Source: Cyanobacteria bacterium UBA791 (GTDB lineage Bacteria; Cyanobacteriota; Vampirovibrionia; Gastranaerophilales; Gastranaerophilaceae). Taken from it: DNA of 14,586 bases. The notes under the pieces were generated by a model. That model had not been told where the DNA came from and did not search any database. It saw nothing but the letters and a program-made list of their open reading frames with translations. The translations under genes and the position numbers were made by a program. The DNA lies in NCBI GenBank assembly GCA_002297005.1, contig DBIX01000052.1, forward strand, positions 1 through 14,586, read 5' to 3'. Shown here piece by piece: positions 1 through 5,984 of this stretch. The stretch's first letter is position 1. Each line of letters begins with the position of its first letter.

Positions 1-377
1 GAAAAAGTTTTTACAACGTCATTATTTGCACTATGCAATAGTGCTTTTGCCTCTTCAAGCTTAGCTTGAGTTTGCTTTAGTTTAACCTCATAATCTTTTG
101 GGTCAATTTCTAAAAGTAAATCACCTTTTTTAACAAGTTGGTTATCTTCAATATTTAATTTAATTACAGGGCCAGAAACTCTAGGTGCGACTGTAACGAT
201 ATGCCCCTCAACAAAAGCATCGTCTGTTGATTTATAATACATTGATTTTATTGAAACGATTATACCAAATATTAATAAAACGATTGCTGTAATTGTTGGT
301 ACAATTACTCTCTTTTTTTCATAAATATGTCTTGTATCTTCTGGGCTTATTTCATGTATACTTTGCTCGTCTGCCAT
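1..377 (-). CDS. HlyD/EmrA-type membrane fusion protein, N-terminal 125 residues (cut by window edge)
   Basis: Periplasmic adaptor subunit of a tripartite efflux pump, linking an inner-membrane transporter to an outer-membrane channel. The visible 125 residues are a short cytosolic head, one membrane anchor (about residues 24-42, VIVPTITAIVLLIFGIIVSI), then the typical EmrA/HlyD start: TDDAFVEGHIVTVAPRVSGP (51-70), followed by the lipoyl-like half with KKGDLLLEIDPKDYE (83-97) and the start of a coiled coil (KLKQTQAKLEEAKALL). The start is set by a GAGG Shine-Dalgarno 8-10 nt upstream of ATG at 377. It lies 24 nt downstream of the marR stop, so the two are probably one operon. By analogy with emrRAB, the transporter gene should follow to the left, outside the window. 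The family is secure; the drug substrate is unknown. Confidence 0.9.
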   Translation of the reverse strand, partial: MADEQSIHEISPEDTRHIYEKKRVIVPTITAIVLLIFGIIVSIKSMYYKSTDDAFVEGHIVTVAPRVSGPVIKLNIEDNQLVKKGDLLLEIDPKDYEVKLKQTQAKLEEAKALLHSANNDVVKTF

Positions 378-401
378 TTTTATTACCTCATAATTTATTT
401 A

Positions 402-857
402 TTATATTTGTAATTTTACTAACGGTCTTGCGTTATCATAAACTTTATTTAGGGTTGAAATCATAATTTCTATTTCTTCATTTGAAATTCCATCGATTAA
501 GGTTTTTCTTAATTCTTTAGTCATTGGTTTCATTTCATCACGAATAGTTTTGCCTTTTTCAGTAACAGAAATTTTGAATATTCTTCTACCATTACAAGCC
601 TGTCGTCTTTTTATCAACTCTTTTTCTTCTAGTATCTTTACTAACCTTGCAACATTACTTCTATCCTTTTGAGTAATTTCGCAAATTTGCCTTTGGTAAA
701 GTTCTCCATACTCTTGTACCAAATCTAATATCAAGAATTGTTCTGGAGTTAATTCAAAACCTTTTTCAGCAAAGGTTTGTGAAGATAACGCTCTAACAAC
801 GACACCTGTATTATATATCGTTGTACCTACTCTTTTCCCAAAACTTATTCTTTCCAT
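402..857 (-). CDS. MarR-family transcriptional regulator
   Basis: A 151-aa winged-helix regulator that probably represses the efflux locus and is relieved by small aromatic or drug-like ligands (family knowledge). The MarR fold is visible: N-terminal dimerisation helix, LTPEQFLILDLV (37-48), helix-turn-helix with recognition helix around DRSNVARLVKILEEKELI (65-82), and wing RRQACNGRRIFKISVTEKG (84-102). The wing has CNGRR where DxRxxR is more usual; Cys59 and Cys88 could in principle make it redox-responsive, but this is speculation. It is the first gene of a leftward operon with the EmrA-like gene and is divergent from the TolC-like gene. A strong dyad with a TATAAT box at its centre lies just upstream, pointing to autorepression. 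Start ATG 857 is preceded by a weak GGAAAA. Confidence 0.92.
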   Translation of the reverse strand: MERISFGKRVGTTIYNTGVVVRALSSQTFAEKGFELTPEQFLILDLVQEYGELYQRQICEITQKDRSNVARLVKILEEKELIKRRQACNGRRIFKISVTEKGKTIRDEMKPMTKELRKTLIDGISNEEIEIMISTLNKVYDNARPLVKLQI

Positions 858-869
858 ATTTGATTTTCC

Positions 870-905
870 ATTTTTCTTGTGATGTAATTATAGCACAAGA
901 AAAAT
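870..905. promoter_or_regulatory. 36-bp dyad operator overlapping the marR promoter
   Basis: Two perfect 12-bp inverted arms (ATTTTTCTTGTG at 870-881 and its reverse complement at 894-905) flank a 12-nt centre that is itself nearly palindromic (TGTAATTATA). On the minus strand the centre holds a TATAAT -10 box (887-892); a TTGTAA-like -35 (908-913) has a 15-nt spacer, or GTTGTA (909-914) gives 16. MarR operators are inverted repeats of about this size, and a repressor here would block RNA polymerase at marR and probably at the divergent TolC-like gene at 935. The sequence symmetry is directly seen; MarR as the ligand is inferred from position. Confidence 0.75.
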
Positions 906-934
906 TTTTACAACTATTAATTGGAAGAAATATT

Positions 935-1090
935 ATGAGAAGATTTTTAACAGTATTATTTTTCGGATTATCATTGAGTTTAAACTTATTTGCCCAAGCG
1001 AACGCATCGACTTATGAATATATGAATATGGGTTGGTGGGAGCATTATCAAGATAAAAATCTTTTAGACTTTGCTCCAAACTGTTTATGA
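935..1090 (+). CDS. TolC-like outer-membrane efflux protein, N-terminal fragment (frameshifted gene, part 1)
   Basis: Encodes the export signal and the first mature residues of the outer-membrane channel continued at 1071-2297. ATG 935 follows GGAAG at an 8-9 nt spacing. Residues 1-24 are a Sec signal peptide (MRRFLTVLFFGLSLSLNLFAQANA) without a lipobox Cys. The mature part begins with GWWEHYQDKNLLDF, typical of NodT/TolC-family proteins (W-W-x-x-[FY]-x-D-x-x-L), but the frame then ends at TGA 1088-1090. Removing one T from the TTT at 1070-1072 joins it to the next frame as ...KNLLDLLQTVYEKNYDLK..., restoring the usual family start. It is thus part of one gene broken by a +1 indel, not an independent small protein. 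Confidence 0.7.
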   Translation: MRRFLTVLFFGLSLSLNLFAQANASTYEYMNMGWWEHYQDKNLLDFAPNCL

Positions 1091-2297
1091 AAAAAATTAC
1101 GATTTGAAAAATACTGCGTTAAAAATTAAGGAAAACGAACAAGTTGTAAAAATGCAATTTGCAGAAGAGTTACCATTTGCAAATTTTTCAGGTGAAATTT
1201 ATAGGAATTTAAGAGCTCCAAGACAACAATTTGGAAATATGCAAATTCCTAATTACTCTCAAAACAACTATAATTTACCAATTACAGTCGGTTATGAAAT
1301 AGATATTTGGGGCAAAAATAGATTAAAGACTAAGAGTAAAAAACAACAATTAGAAATTATCAAACAAGCAGAACGTGCGACATATATTTCTTTAACCTCA
1401 AACTTTGCGACTGATTATTTTAATTTAATTAAAGCAGATAAAATGAATGAACTTCAAACAGAATTGGTAAAAGTTCAAGAAGATATTTTGAATAAAGTTA
1501 CTGAAAAATATAAAATCGGTTTATGCCCAATAACAGAAGTTTTAGAGCAAGAAAAACTATTAAATCTATTTAAGGAAGAAAAAAATATTCATGAAAAAAC
1601 TAAAGAGGTTTTGGTAAATTCTATGAGAGTTTATTTGTCTGATGTCGATGGTAAAATTGTGAGAAACAAATATGAAAACATTCAAATGCTAAAAAATCTT
1701 CCGTCAGAATATAGCACAGATGTAATCACCCATAGACCTGATTATTTACAAGAAGAAGCGAATTTAAAAAGAATAGGTTTTGACGTTAGAGTTGCGAAAA
1801 AGGAATTTTTGCCAACCTTCACTATCTTTGGTCAAGTTGGGCTAAATGCTTACACGTTAAGTACTCTGTTTAATTCACCATCACAGTTCTTAAATGCAGG
1901 TATTTTACCAAATTGGGATTTGTTCTCTGGTGGACAAAAGAAAGCGAATTTGAAATTGAAAAAATACCAATACGAACAAGCTCTTAATGAATATCAAAAA
2001 ACTTTTATTGTTGGAGTAAAAGATGTAAATACAGGACTTGTTGAATACAAAACTTCAGAAAAAAATTATCAAGAAGCATTAAAGAAAATAAATACAGAAC
2101 GAAAAATTTATAACTTAGCAAAAGATAAAACAAAAATCGGTGCAGCATCAAATTTAGATGAACTTTTGGCAAAAGAGATGTACTTAATTGCAGAAAAAGA
2201 AATTGTTTCAAACAAAATTGATACAATAATTTCTACAATTGGCTTATACAAAGCTAGTGGTGGAATTGACTTATACAAATTAAACGAAAAAATTTAA
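1071..2297 (+). CDS. TolC/NodT-like outer-membrane efflux protein, main body (frameshifted gene, part 2)
   Basis: Outer-membrane beta-barrel and periplasmic helical tunnel of a tripartite efflux pump. This frame opens at TTG 1071 with no ribosome-binding site, directly after a TAG, so it is not a natural start: the true start is ATG 935 in another frame. The 408 residues show two TolC-type repeats: the first with NYDLKNTALKIKENEQVVK and the strand-turn YEIDIWGKNRLKTK, the second with HRPDYLQEEANLKRIGFDVRVAKKEFLPTFTIFGQVGLN and NWDLFSGGQKKANLKLKKYQYEQA. Repaired, the protein would be about 453 aa, normal for the family. It is divergent from marR and the EmrA-like gene and probably forms the exit duct of that pump. 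If the indel is real, the channel is not made in this strain. Confidence 0.85.
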   Translation: MLQTVYEKNYDLKNTALKIKENEQVVKMQFAEELPFANFSGEIYRNLRAPRQQFGNMQIPNYSQNNYNLPITVGYEIDIWGKNRLKTKSKKQQLEIIKQAERATYISLTSNFATDYFNLIKADKMNELQTELVKVQEDILNKVTEKYKIGLCPITEVLEQEKLLNLFKEEKNIHEKTKEVLVNSMRVYLSDVDGKIVRNKYENIQMLKNLPSEYSTDVITHRPDYLQEEANLKRIGFDVRVAKKEFLPTFTIFGQVGLNAYTLSTLFNSPSQFLNAGILPNWDLFSGGQKKANLKLKKYQYEQALNEYQKTFIVGVKDVNTGLVEYKTSEKNYQEALKKINTERKIYNLAKDKTKIGAASNLDELLAKEMYLIAEKEIVSNKIDTIISTIGLYKASGGIDLYKLNEKI

Positions 2298-2322
2298 AAT
2301 GTAAATAATTATTAAAAAGAGG

Positions 2323-2353
2323 TTGCTTGAGAGTTACTCTCATCTTGTATATT
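2323..2353 (+). promoter_or_regulatory. MerR-type promoter and operator for the aldo/keto reductase operon
   Basis: A -35-like TTGCTT (2323-2328) and -10-like TATATT (2348-2353) are separated by 19 bp, the overlong spacing characteristic of promoters activated by MerR-family regulators. A dyad with 7-bp arms, TGAGAGT-T-ACTCTCA (2328-2342), sits inside the spacer. Related MerR-family operators of the AdhR/NmlR type upstream of reductase genes resemble CTT-AGAGT-ACTCT-AAG (from memory). No MerR gene is in this window, so the regulator would be encoded elsewhere. The predicted transcript would start immediately before the AAGGAG ribosome-binding site (2361-2366). Confidence 0.5.
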
Positions 2354-2373
2354 TTTATAAAAGGAGAATTTAT

Positions 2374-3357
2374 ATGCAATACAGAAAACTTGGTAACTTA
2401 GAAGTTTCAGCAATTGGCTTAGGTTGTATGGGAATGAGCCACGGTTATGGCGACCCTGCCGATAAAAACGAAATGATTAAACTAATTCGTTATGCTTACG
2501 AAAATTTAGGAGTAACCTTCTTTGATACAGCTGAATGTTATGGACCTTTTACAAATGAAGAATTAGTCGGCGAAGCCTTAAAACCGATTAGAGATAAAGT
2601 TAAACTTGCAACAAAATTTGGTATTACGGTTGACAAAGACAATAATCAAATTTTAGATTCTCGTCCTGAAACAATTAAAAAATCTATTGAAGGTTCTTTA
2701 AAACGTCTTCAAACCGATTATGTTGATTTATATTATATGCACAGAGTTGACACAAAAGTCCCAATCGAAGATATTGCAGGCTGTGTTGGAGAACTAATCC
2801 AACAAGGCAAAGTTAAACATTGGGGTTTATCAGAAGCTGGTGTAAATACTATTAGAAAAGCTCACTCAATAACTCCTGTAACTGCAATACAAAGCGAATA
2901 TTCTATGTGGTGGCGAGAACCTGAAAAAGAACTTATCCCAACTCTTGAAGAATTAGGCATAGGTCTTGTTCCATTCAGCCCATTAGGCAAAGGATTTTTG
3001 ACAGGCACAATTAAATCTGATGCAACTTTTGCACGCAACGATTTTAGAAGTATCGTTCCACGTTTTTCAAAAGAATGTTTAGAAGCAAACCAAAAATTTG
3101 TAGATTTTGTTAAAACTATGGCAGAACAAAAAGGAATTACACCTGCACAATTAGCATTAAGTTGGATTTTGGCTCAAAAACCGTTTATCGCACCAATACC
3201 TGGAACAACAAAACTACATAGACTTGAAGAAAATATGAAATCAGCAGACATTGTTTTGACTGAAGATGAAGTAAAAGCACTAAACTCTGAAATTTCAAAA
3301 ATAGAATTAGTTGGTGCAAGATACCCTAAAGCACTACAAGAAAGAGTAGGTAACTAA
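2374..3357 (+). CDS. Aldo/keto reductase
   Basis: A 327-aa NADPH-dependent aldo/keto reductase that reduces aldehydes or ketones in the cytosol (family knowledge). The full catalytic tetrad is visible: Asp51 and Tyr56 in FFDTAECYG, Lys81 in LATKFG, His123 in DLYYMHRVD. The N-terminus QYRKLGNLEVSAIGLGCMGMS and the C-terminal cofactor loop PIPGTTKLHRLEENMKSA (268-287 region) fit the AKR11/AKR13-like group. Start ATG 2374 is chosen because AAGGAG lies 7 nt upstream and the family start follows directly; longer in-frame extension to 2323 would cover the promoter dyad. Its stop overlaps the next start (TAATG), so it is translationally coupled to the flavoprotein gene. The pair looks like an inducible electrophile or quinone detoxification operon. 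Confidence 0.93.
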   Translation: MQYRKLGNLEVSAIGLGCMGMSHGYGDPADKNEMIKLIRYAYENLGVTFFDTAECYGPFTNEELVGEALKPIRDKVKLATKFGITVDKDNNQILDSRPETIKKSIEGSLKRLQTDYVDLYYMHRVDTKVPIEDIAGCVGELIQQGKVKHWGLSEAGVNTIRKAHSITPVTAIQSEYSMWWREPEKELIPTLEELGIGLVPFSPLGKGFLTGTIKSDATFARNDFRSIVPRFSKECLEANQKFVDFVKTMAEQKGITPAQLALSWILAQKPFIAPIPGTTKLHRLEENMKSADIVLTEDEVKALNSEISKIELVGARYPKALQERVGN

Positions 3358-3992
3358 TGAAAGTATTATTAATAAATGGTTCTCCCAATGAAAAAGGTTG
3401 CACTTATACTGCATTGAAAGAAATTGCAACAACTTTAAGTTGCGAAAATATTGATTCGGAAATATATTACATAGGAAAAGATCCAATATCTCCATGTAGA
3501 GCTTGTAGAGCATGTGGAAAAATTGGACATTGCGTAATTAATGATAAGGTGAATGAATTTGTTGAATATGCAAGAAATTTTGATGGTTATGTAATAGGTT
3601 CACCTGTTCATTATGGTTCAGCTAGCGGTGGCATTGTACCATTTTTAGATAGAGCATTTTTTGTGGATTTTATGAGTGGACACAATTCATTTATCCATAA
3701 ACCAGCAACAGCAATTGTATCAGCACGCAGAGCTGGTACAACTGCAACAATTGACCAATTAAATAAATATTTTCAAATAAATCAAATGCCAATTATTTCA
3801 GGCAGATATTGGAATATGGTTCATGGTGCAACTCCTGATGAGGTTGTTCAGGACAAAGAGGGTATGCAAAATATGAGAATTCTTGCTCGTAATATGGCAT
3901 ATTTCTTAAAATGCAAAGAACTTGCAACAAAAGCAGGACTAGAACCACCTAAACAAGAAGTCGTAGAATATACTAATTTTATAAAAGCCTAA
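3357..3992 (+). CDS. Iron-sulfur flavoprotein / NADPH-dependent FMN reductase-like
   Basis: A 211-aa flavodoxin-fold protein. The FMN phosphate loop NGSPNEKGCTYTAL (7-20) follows the first strand MKVLLI, and the second flavin region is YVIGSPVHYGSASGG (about 79-93). Between them a compact cysteine motif C47-x2-C50-x2-C53-x5-C59 (SPCRACRACGKIGHC) matches the [4Fe-4S] ligand set of archaeal and clostridial iron-sulfur flavoproteins. Such proteins pass electrons between ferredoxin or NAD(P)H and small acceptors including quinones, oxygen or peroxide. The ATG shares its A with the stop of the upstream reductase, so both are made from one mRNA. The physiological acceptor is unknown. Confidence 0.88.
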   Translation: MKVLLINGSPNEKGCTYTALKEIATTLSCENIDSEIYYIGKDPISPCRACRACGKIGHCVINDKVNEFVEYARNFDGYVIGSPVHYGSASGGIVPFLDRAFFVDFMSGHNSFIHKPATAIVSARRAGTTATIDQLNKYFQINQMPIISGRYWNMVHGATPDEVVQDKEGMQNMRILARNMAYFLKCKELATKAGLEPPKQEVVEYTNFIKA

Positions 3993-4022
3993 ATAGAAAG
4001 ATTGCAACACCCCGTAAAATCA

Positions 4023-4051
4023 TCGACAATTTAGTTTATTTATGGTAAATT
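4023..4051 (+). promoter_or_regulatory. Predicted promoter for plsY
   Basis: TCGACA (4023-4028) and TAAATT (4046-4051) are separated by exactly 17 bp, with TGG before the -10 box giving an extended -10. This lies in the 84-nt gap after the flavoprotein gene and 25 nt before the plsY ATG. No hairpin terminator is obvious in the same gap, so some read-through from the upstream operon is possible. Confidence 0.4.
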
Positions 4052-4076
4052 TTTTTTGGAAGATAAGGAGATTTTT

Positions 4077-4697
4077 ATGTTAAGTACAGCAATTTTATCA
4101 TATATTTTAGTCGCTTTAGCGGTTTTAGTTGGAGCATATCTAATCGGTTCATTTCCAACTGGTTATGTCGTAGTTAAAGCTCTTGCTCATCAAGATATTA
4201 GAGAAGTTGGTTCAGGCTCAACTGGTGCTACAAATGTTAAGCGTGTTCTTGGTTTCAAATGGTTTGTAATCGTATTATTAACAGATGCTATTAAGGGTAT
4301 TATTCCTGTTGTTGCAGCAACATATATTGATTACTCTCTTATAAATGGTATTTTACCAGTAATTGCAGCTATCGGTGTAATTCTTGGTCATAGTAAACCA
4401 ATCTTTTTAAAATTCCACGGTGGTAAATCTGTTGCTACTGGCGTTGGTACAATTTTAGCTCTTAACTGGATGGTTGGACTTGTAATTGCTCTAATTTGGG
4501 TTACTATCACATATTTTTCAAGATACGTGTCAGTTGGGTCAATTATAGCAGTTTGGGTTTCACCATTCTTAATGTACGCTCTTAATATGCCAATGGCTTA
4601 CGTTGCATATTGTGCTATCGGAGCTCTTTACATAACAATTTTACACAAAGACAATATCAAAAGATTAATCAAACACGAAGAAAATAAAGTCCGCTAA
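4077..4697 (+). CDS. plsY: Acyl-phosphate:glycerol-3-phosphate acyltransferase PlsY
   Basis: Integral membrane enzyme that transfers an acyl group from acyl-phosphate to glycerol-3-phosphate, the first committed step of phospholipid synthesis in bacteria that use PlsX/PlsY. The 206 residues carry all three family motifs: GSGSTGATNVKRVLG (45-59), GHSKPIFLKFHGGKSVATG (104-122, with the glycine-rich binding loop), and HKDNIKRLIKHEE (190-202). Several membrane segments are evident (about 8-25, 62-80, 90-104, 124-145, 150-170, 172-190). Start ATG 4077 has AAGGAG 6 nt upstream; an in-frame TTG at 4056 is disregarded because it would bury that site. Length and motifs are normal for the family. Confidence 0.96.
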   Translation: MLSTAILSYILVALAVLVGAYLIGSFPTGYVVVKALAHQDIREVGSGSTGATNVKRVLGFKWFVIVLLTDAIKGIIPVVAATYIDYSLINGILPVIAAIGVILGHSKPIFLKFHGGKSVATGVGTILALNWMVGLVIALIWVTITYFSRYVSVGSIIAVWVSPFLMYALNMPMAYVAYCAIGALYITILHKDNIKRLIKHEENKVR

Positions 4698-4704
4698 ACG
4701 TAGG

Positions 4705-4732
4705 TTGTCTTTTGCATAAAATACATTAAAAT
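4705..4732 (+). promoter_or_regulatory. Predicted promoter, apparently leaderless, for the exported protein
   Basis: TTGTCT (4705-4710), 16-bp spacer, TAAAAT (4727-4732). Only seven bases (ATTTTGT) separate the -10 box from ATG 4740 and no Shine-Dalgarno is present, so transcription should start at or next to the A of the start codon. Confidence 0.5.
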
Positions 4733-4739
4733 ATTTTGT

Positions 4740-5327
4740 ATGAAGAAAATTTTTTACATAATATTTTCAATTTTATTTTTTATTACAACACCAAGTTTTG
4801 CAGACGAAATGACTGCAAGCGAGATGGAAGATTATGTAAAAATATATAGCGAACTTGCTCCTGCAAAATTTTCTTTTATACACGGAGTTGACCCTGATCA
4901 ATATTATGATATGCAAGCTTATGCATACACTCCATATCCATTGTTCAGACTTAATTCGCCTTTATACTTTAAAGGAACAACAATTGAGCCTGGGTATTAT
5001 TTACTAACTCCACGTGAACACGATGGAGAATGGTATATATTATTTAAGGATAATGGCAAAATAAAATACTATATCCCAGTATACAACCGAGATATAGTAC
5101 CTTTAGGCTTTTATGAATCTCATTTGCCAAAACCAAAATTAACTTTCACTCAAAAAGTCCATATCGGATTTATCAATTTTGTTGGCACAATTTCAAAATC
5201 ATCAAAAAGAAGACCAGCTCCAAAAACTTATTTAGAGGTTGATGAATTTGACAACGAATTTTATTCTGTTGTCGTGTATTACGGAGATTTTAGATACCAT
5301 CTTGTACTAAAAGGGTCACCTGACTAG
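4740..5327 (+). CDS. Small exported protein of unknown function
   Basis: A 195-aa protein with a clear Sec signal peptide: KK at 2-3, hydrophobic core IFYIIFSILFFITT, and a predicted cut after PSFA (residue 21). No Cys follows, so it is not a lipoprotein. The mature part is rich in Tyr and Pro (YDMQAYAYTPYPLFRLNSP, PGYYLLTPREHDGEWYILFK, KYYIPVYNRDIVPLGFY), suggesting a compact beta-rich periplasmic domain; I recognise no family or catalytic motif. A basic stretch KSSKRRPAPK lies near residues 154-163. It lies 42 nt after plsY with its own predicted promoter and converges on the fix operon, with one base between the stop codons. It may be specific to this lineage. Confidence 0.8.
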   Translation: MKKIFYIIFSILFFITTPSFADEMTASEMEDYVKIYSELAPAKFSFIHGVDPDQYYDMQAYAYTPYPLFRLNSPLYFKGTTIEPGYYLLTPREHDGEWYILFKDNGKIKYYIPVYNRDIVPLGFYESHLPKPKLTFTQKVHIGFINFVGTISKSSKRRPAPKTYLEVDEFDNEFYSVVVYYGDFRYHLVLKGSPD

Positions 5328-5328
5328 A

Positions 5329-5697
5329 TTAGTCTAAACTATCTTCGTCTTCTTTAATTTTAGTAACAACCATTTTTGCCATTTCTTTAGCAATAACATG
5401 TTGTGTTGTTTCTGGACAATTTTGTAACATGTTCATAGCAGTTTTTAATGTGTTATCAATATCATACCATCTACCGTTTCTGCTATCACTTTGACCAGAG
5501 CTTACTGCTGTGATTAAATCTTCAACGGCTTCAAATTTTTCATTTTCAATGTTGTGTTCAATGATGATTTTAATCAAATTTAACGCAATTCTAATTTGAG
5601 TACCATCATCAGATTGTTCTAATGTTTGCATTGCTTGTGATAAAACTGGGTCTTTATCATACCAACGACGTGATTGTGAACTGTATTCTTCTTTCAT
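5329..5697 (-). CDS. Two-repeat RWYD protein coupled to fixCX (unknown function)
   Basis: A 122-aa soluble, mostly helical acidic protein without signal peptide or membrane segment. It consists of two gapless copies of a 37-residue unit, 11-47 and 76-112, with consensus RWYDxDxxLxxAMxxL, then TQ, IA and K at matching positions; I count 14 identities in 37. I recognise no named family. Start ATG 5697 has GGAGG five nt upstream; an ATG at 5709 overlaps the fixX stop (TAATG) and would add four residues, while longer versions only read through fixX in another frame. The tight coupling to fixX suggests a partner or stability factor for the FixCX proteins, but that is inference. Confidence 0.75.
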   Translation of the reverse strand: MKEEYSSQSRRWYDKDPVLSQAMQTLEQSDDGTQIRIALNLIKIIIEHNIENEKFEAVEDLITAVSSGQSDSRNGRWYDIDNTLKTAMNMLQNCPETTQHVIAKEMAKMVVTKIKEDEDSLD

Positions 5698-5708
5698 TTC
5701 TGCCTCCA

Positions 5709-5984
5709 TTAACCGAATTTGTAGGTCACTCCGCATGTACCTTTGGGGTAATGCCATTCTATACATTTTTTTTCGCATGCTATTCTGCATGCACCACATT
5801 CTAAACAATTTTCATAGTTTACAATGAGTTTATTTTCATCCTCGTTCCATTCATATACTCCTGCTGGACAAATAAATGTACAAGGTTTTGACTTACAGTT
5901 TTTGCAAAGTTCTGTATTAACTTTTAAGTGAGAGGTTTCATCCGTCACATATTTTACTTTTGAAAGTTTGTCATCTATACTCAT
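5709..5984 (-). CDS. fixX: FixX-like ferredoxin
   Basis: A 91-aa ferredoxin-like electron carrier that works with FixC. The family start SIDDKLSKVKYVTDETSHLKV and end CIEWHYPKGTCGVTYKFG match FixX. Cysteines fall in two groups, C27-x2-C30-x4-C35-x3-C39-P and C60-x2-C63-x2-C66-x3-C70, enough for two [4Fe-4S] clusters; E. coli FixX lacks the first extra cysteines, so this is the clostridial-type variant. The start at 5984 is preferred because it forms an ATGA overlap with the fixC stop and gives the usual family start; ATG 5999 (five residues longer) is possible. It lies between fixC and the RWYD-repeat gene in one leftward operon. Confidence 0.92.
   Translation of the reverse strand: MSIDDKLSKVKYVTDETSHLKVNTELCKNCKSKPCTFICPAGVYEWNEDENKLIVNYENCLECGACRIACEKKCIEWHYPKGTCGVTYKFG

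Noticed and set aside
1060..1090. Programmed +1 ribosomal frameshift in the TolC-like gene
   Set aside because: No slippery run, downstream pseudoknot or internal Shine-Dalgarno is visible and this family is not known to use recoding; a one-base indel is simpler.
2328..2342. Hairpin TGAGAGT-T-ACTCTCA as a terminator of the TolC-like gene
   Set aside because: The one-base loop cannot form a real RNA hairpin of that stem, no U-run follows directly, and its position between -35 and -10 elements fits an operator better.
5321..5336. GACTA-GAT-TAGTC inverted repeat as a terminator between convergent genes
   Set aside because: Only five AT-rich base pairs with a three-base loop and no T-run on either strand.
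5698..5808. N-terminal extension of the RWYD protein from ATG 5808
   Set aside because: It only reads fixX in another frame, while a proper GGAGG site and the repeat start favour ATG 5697.
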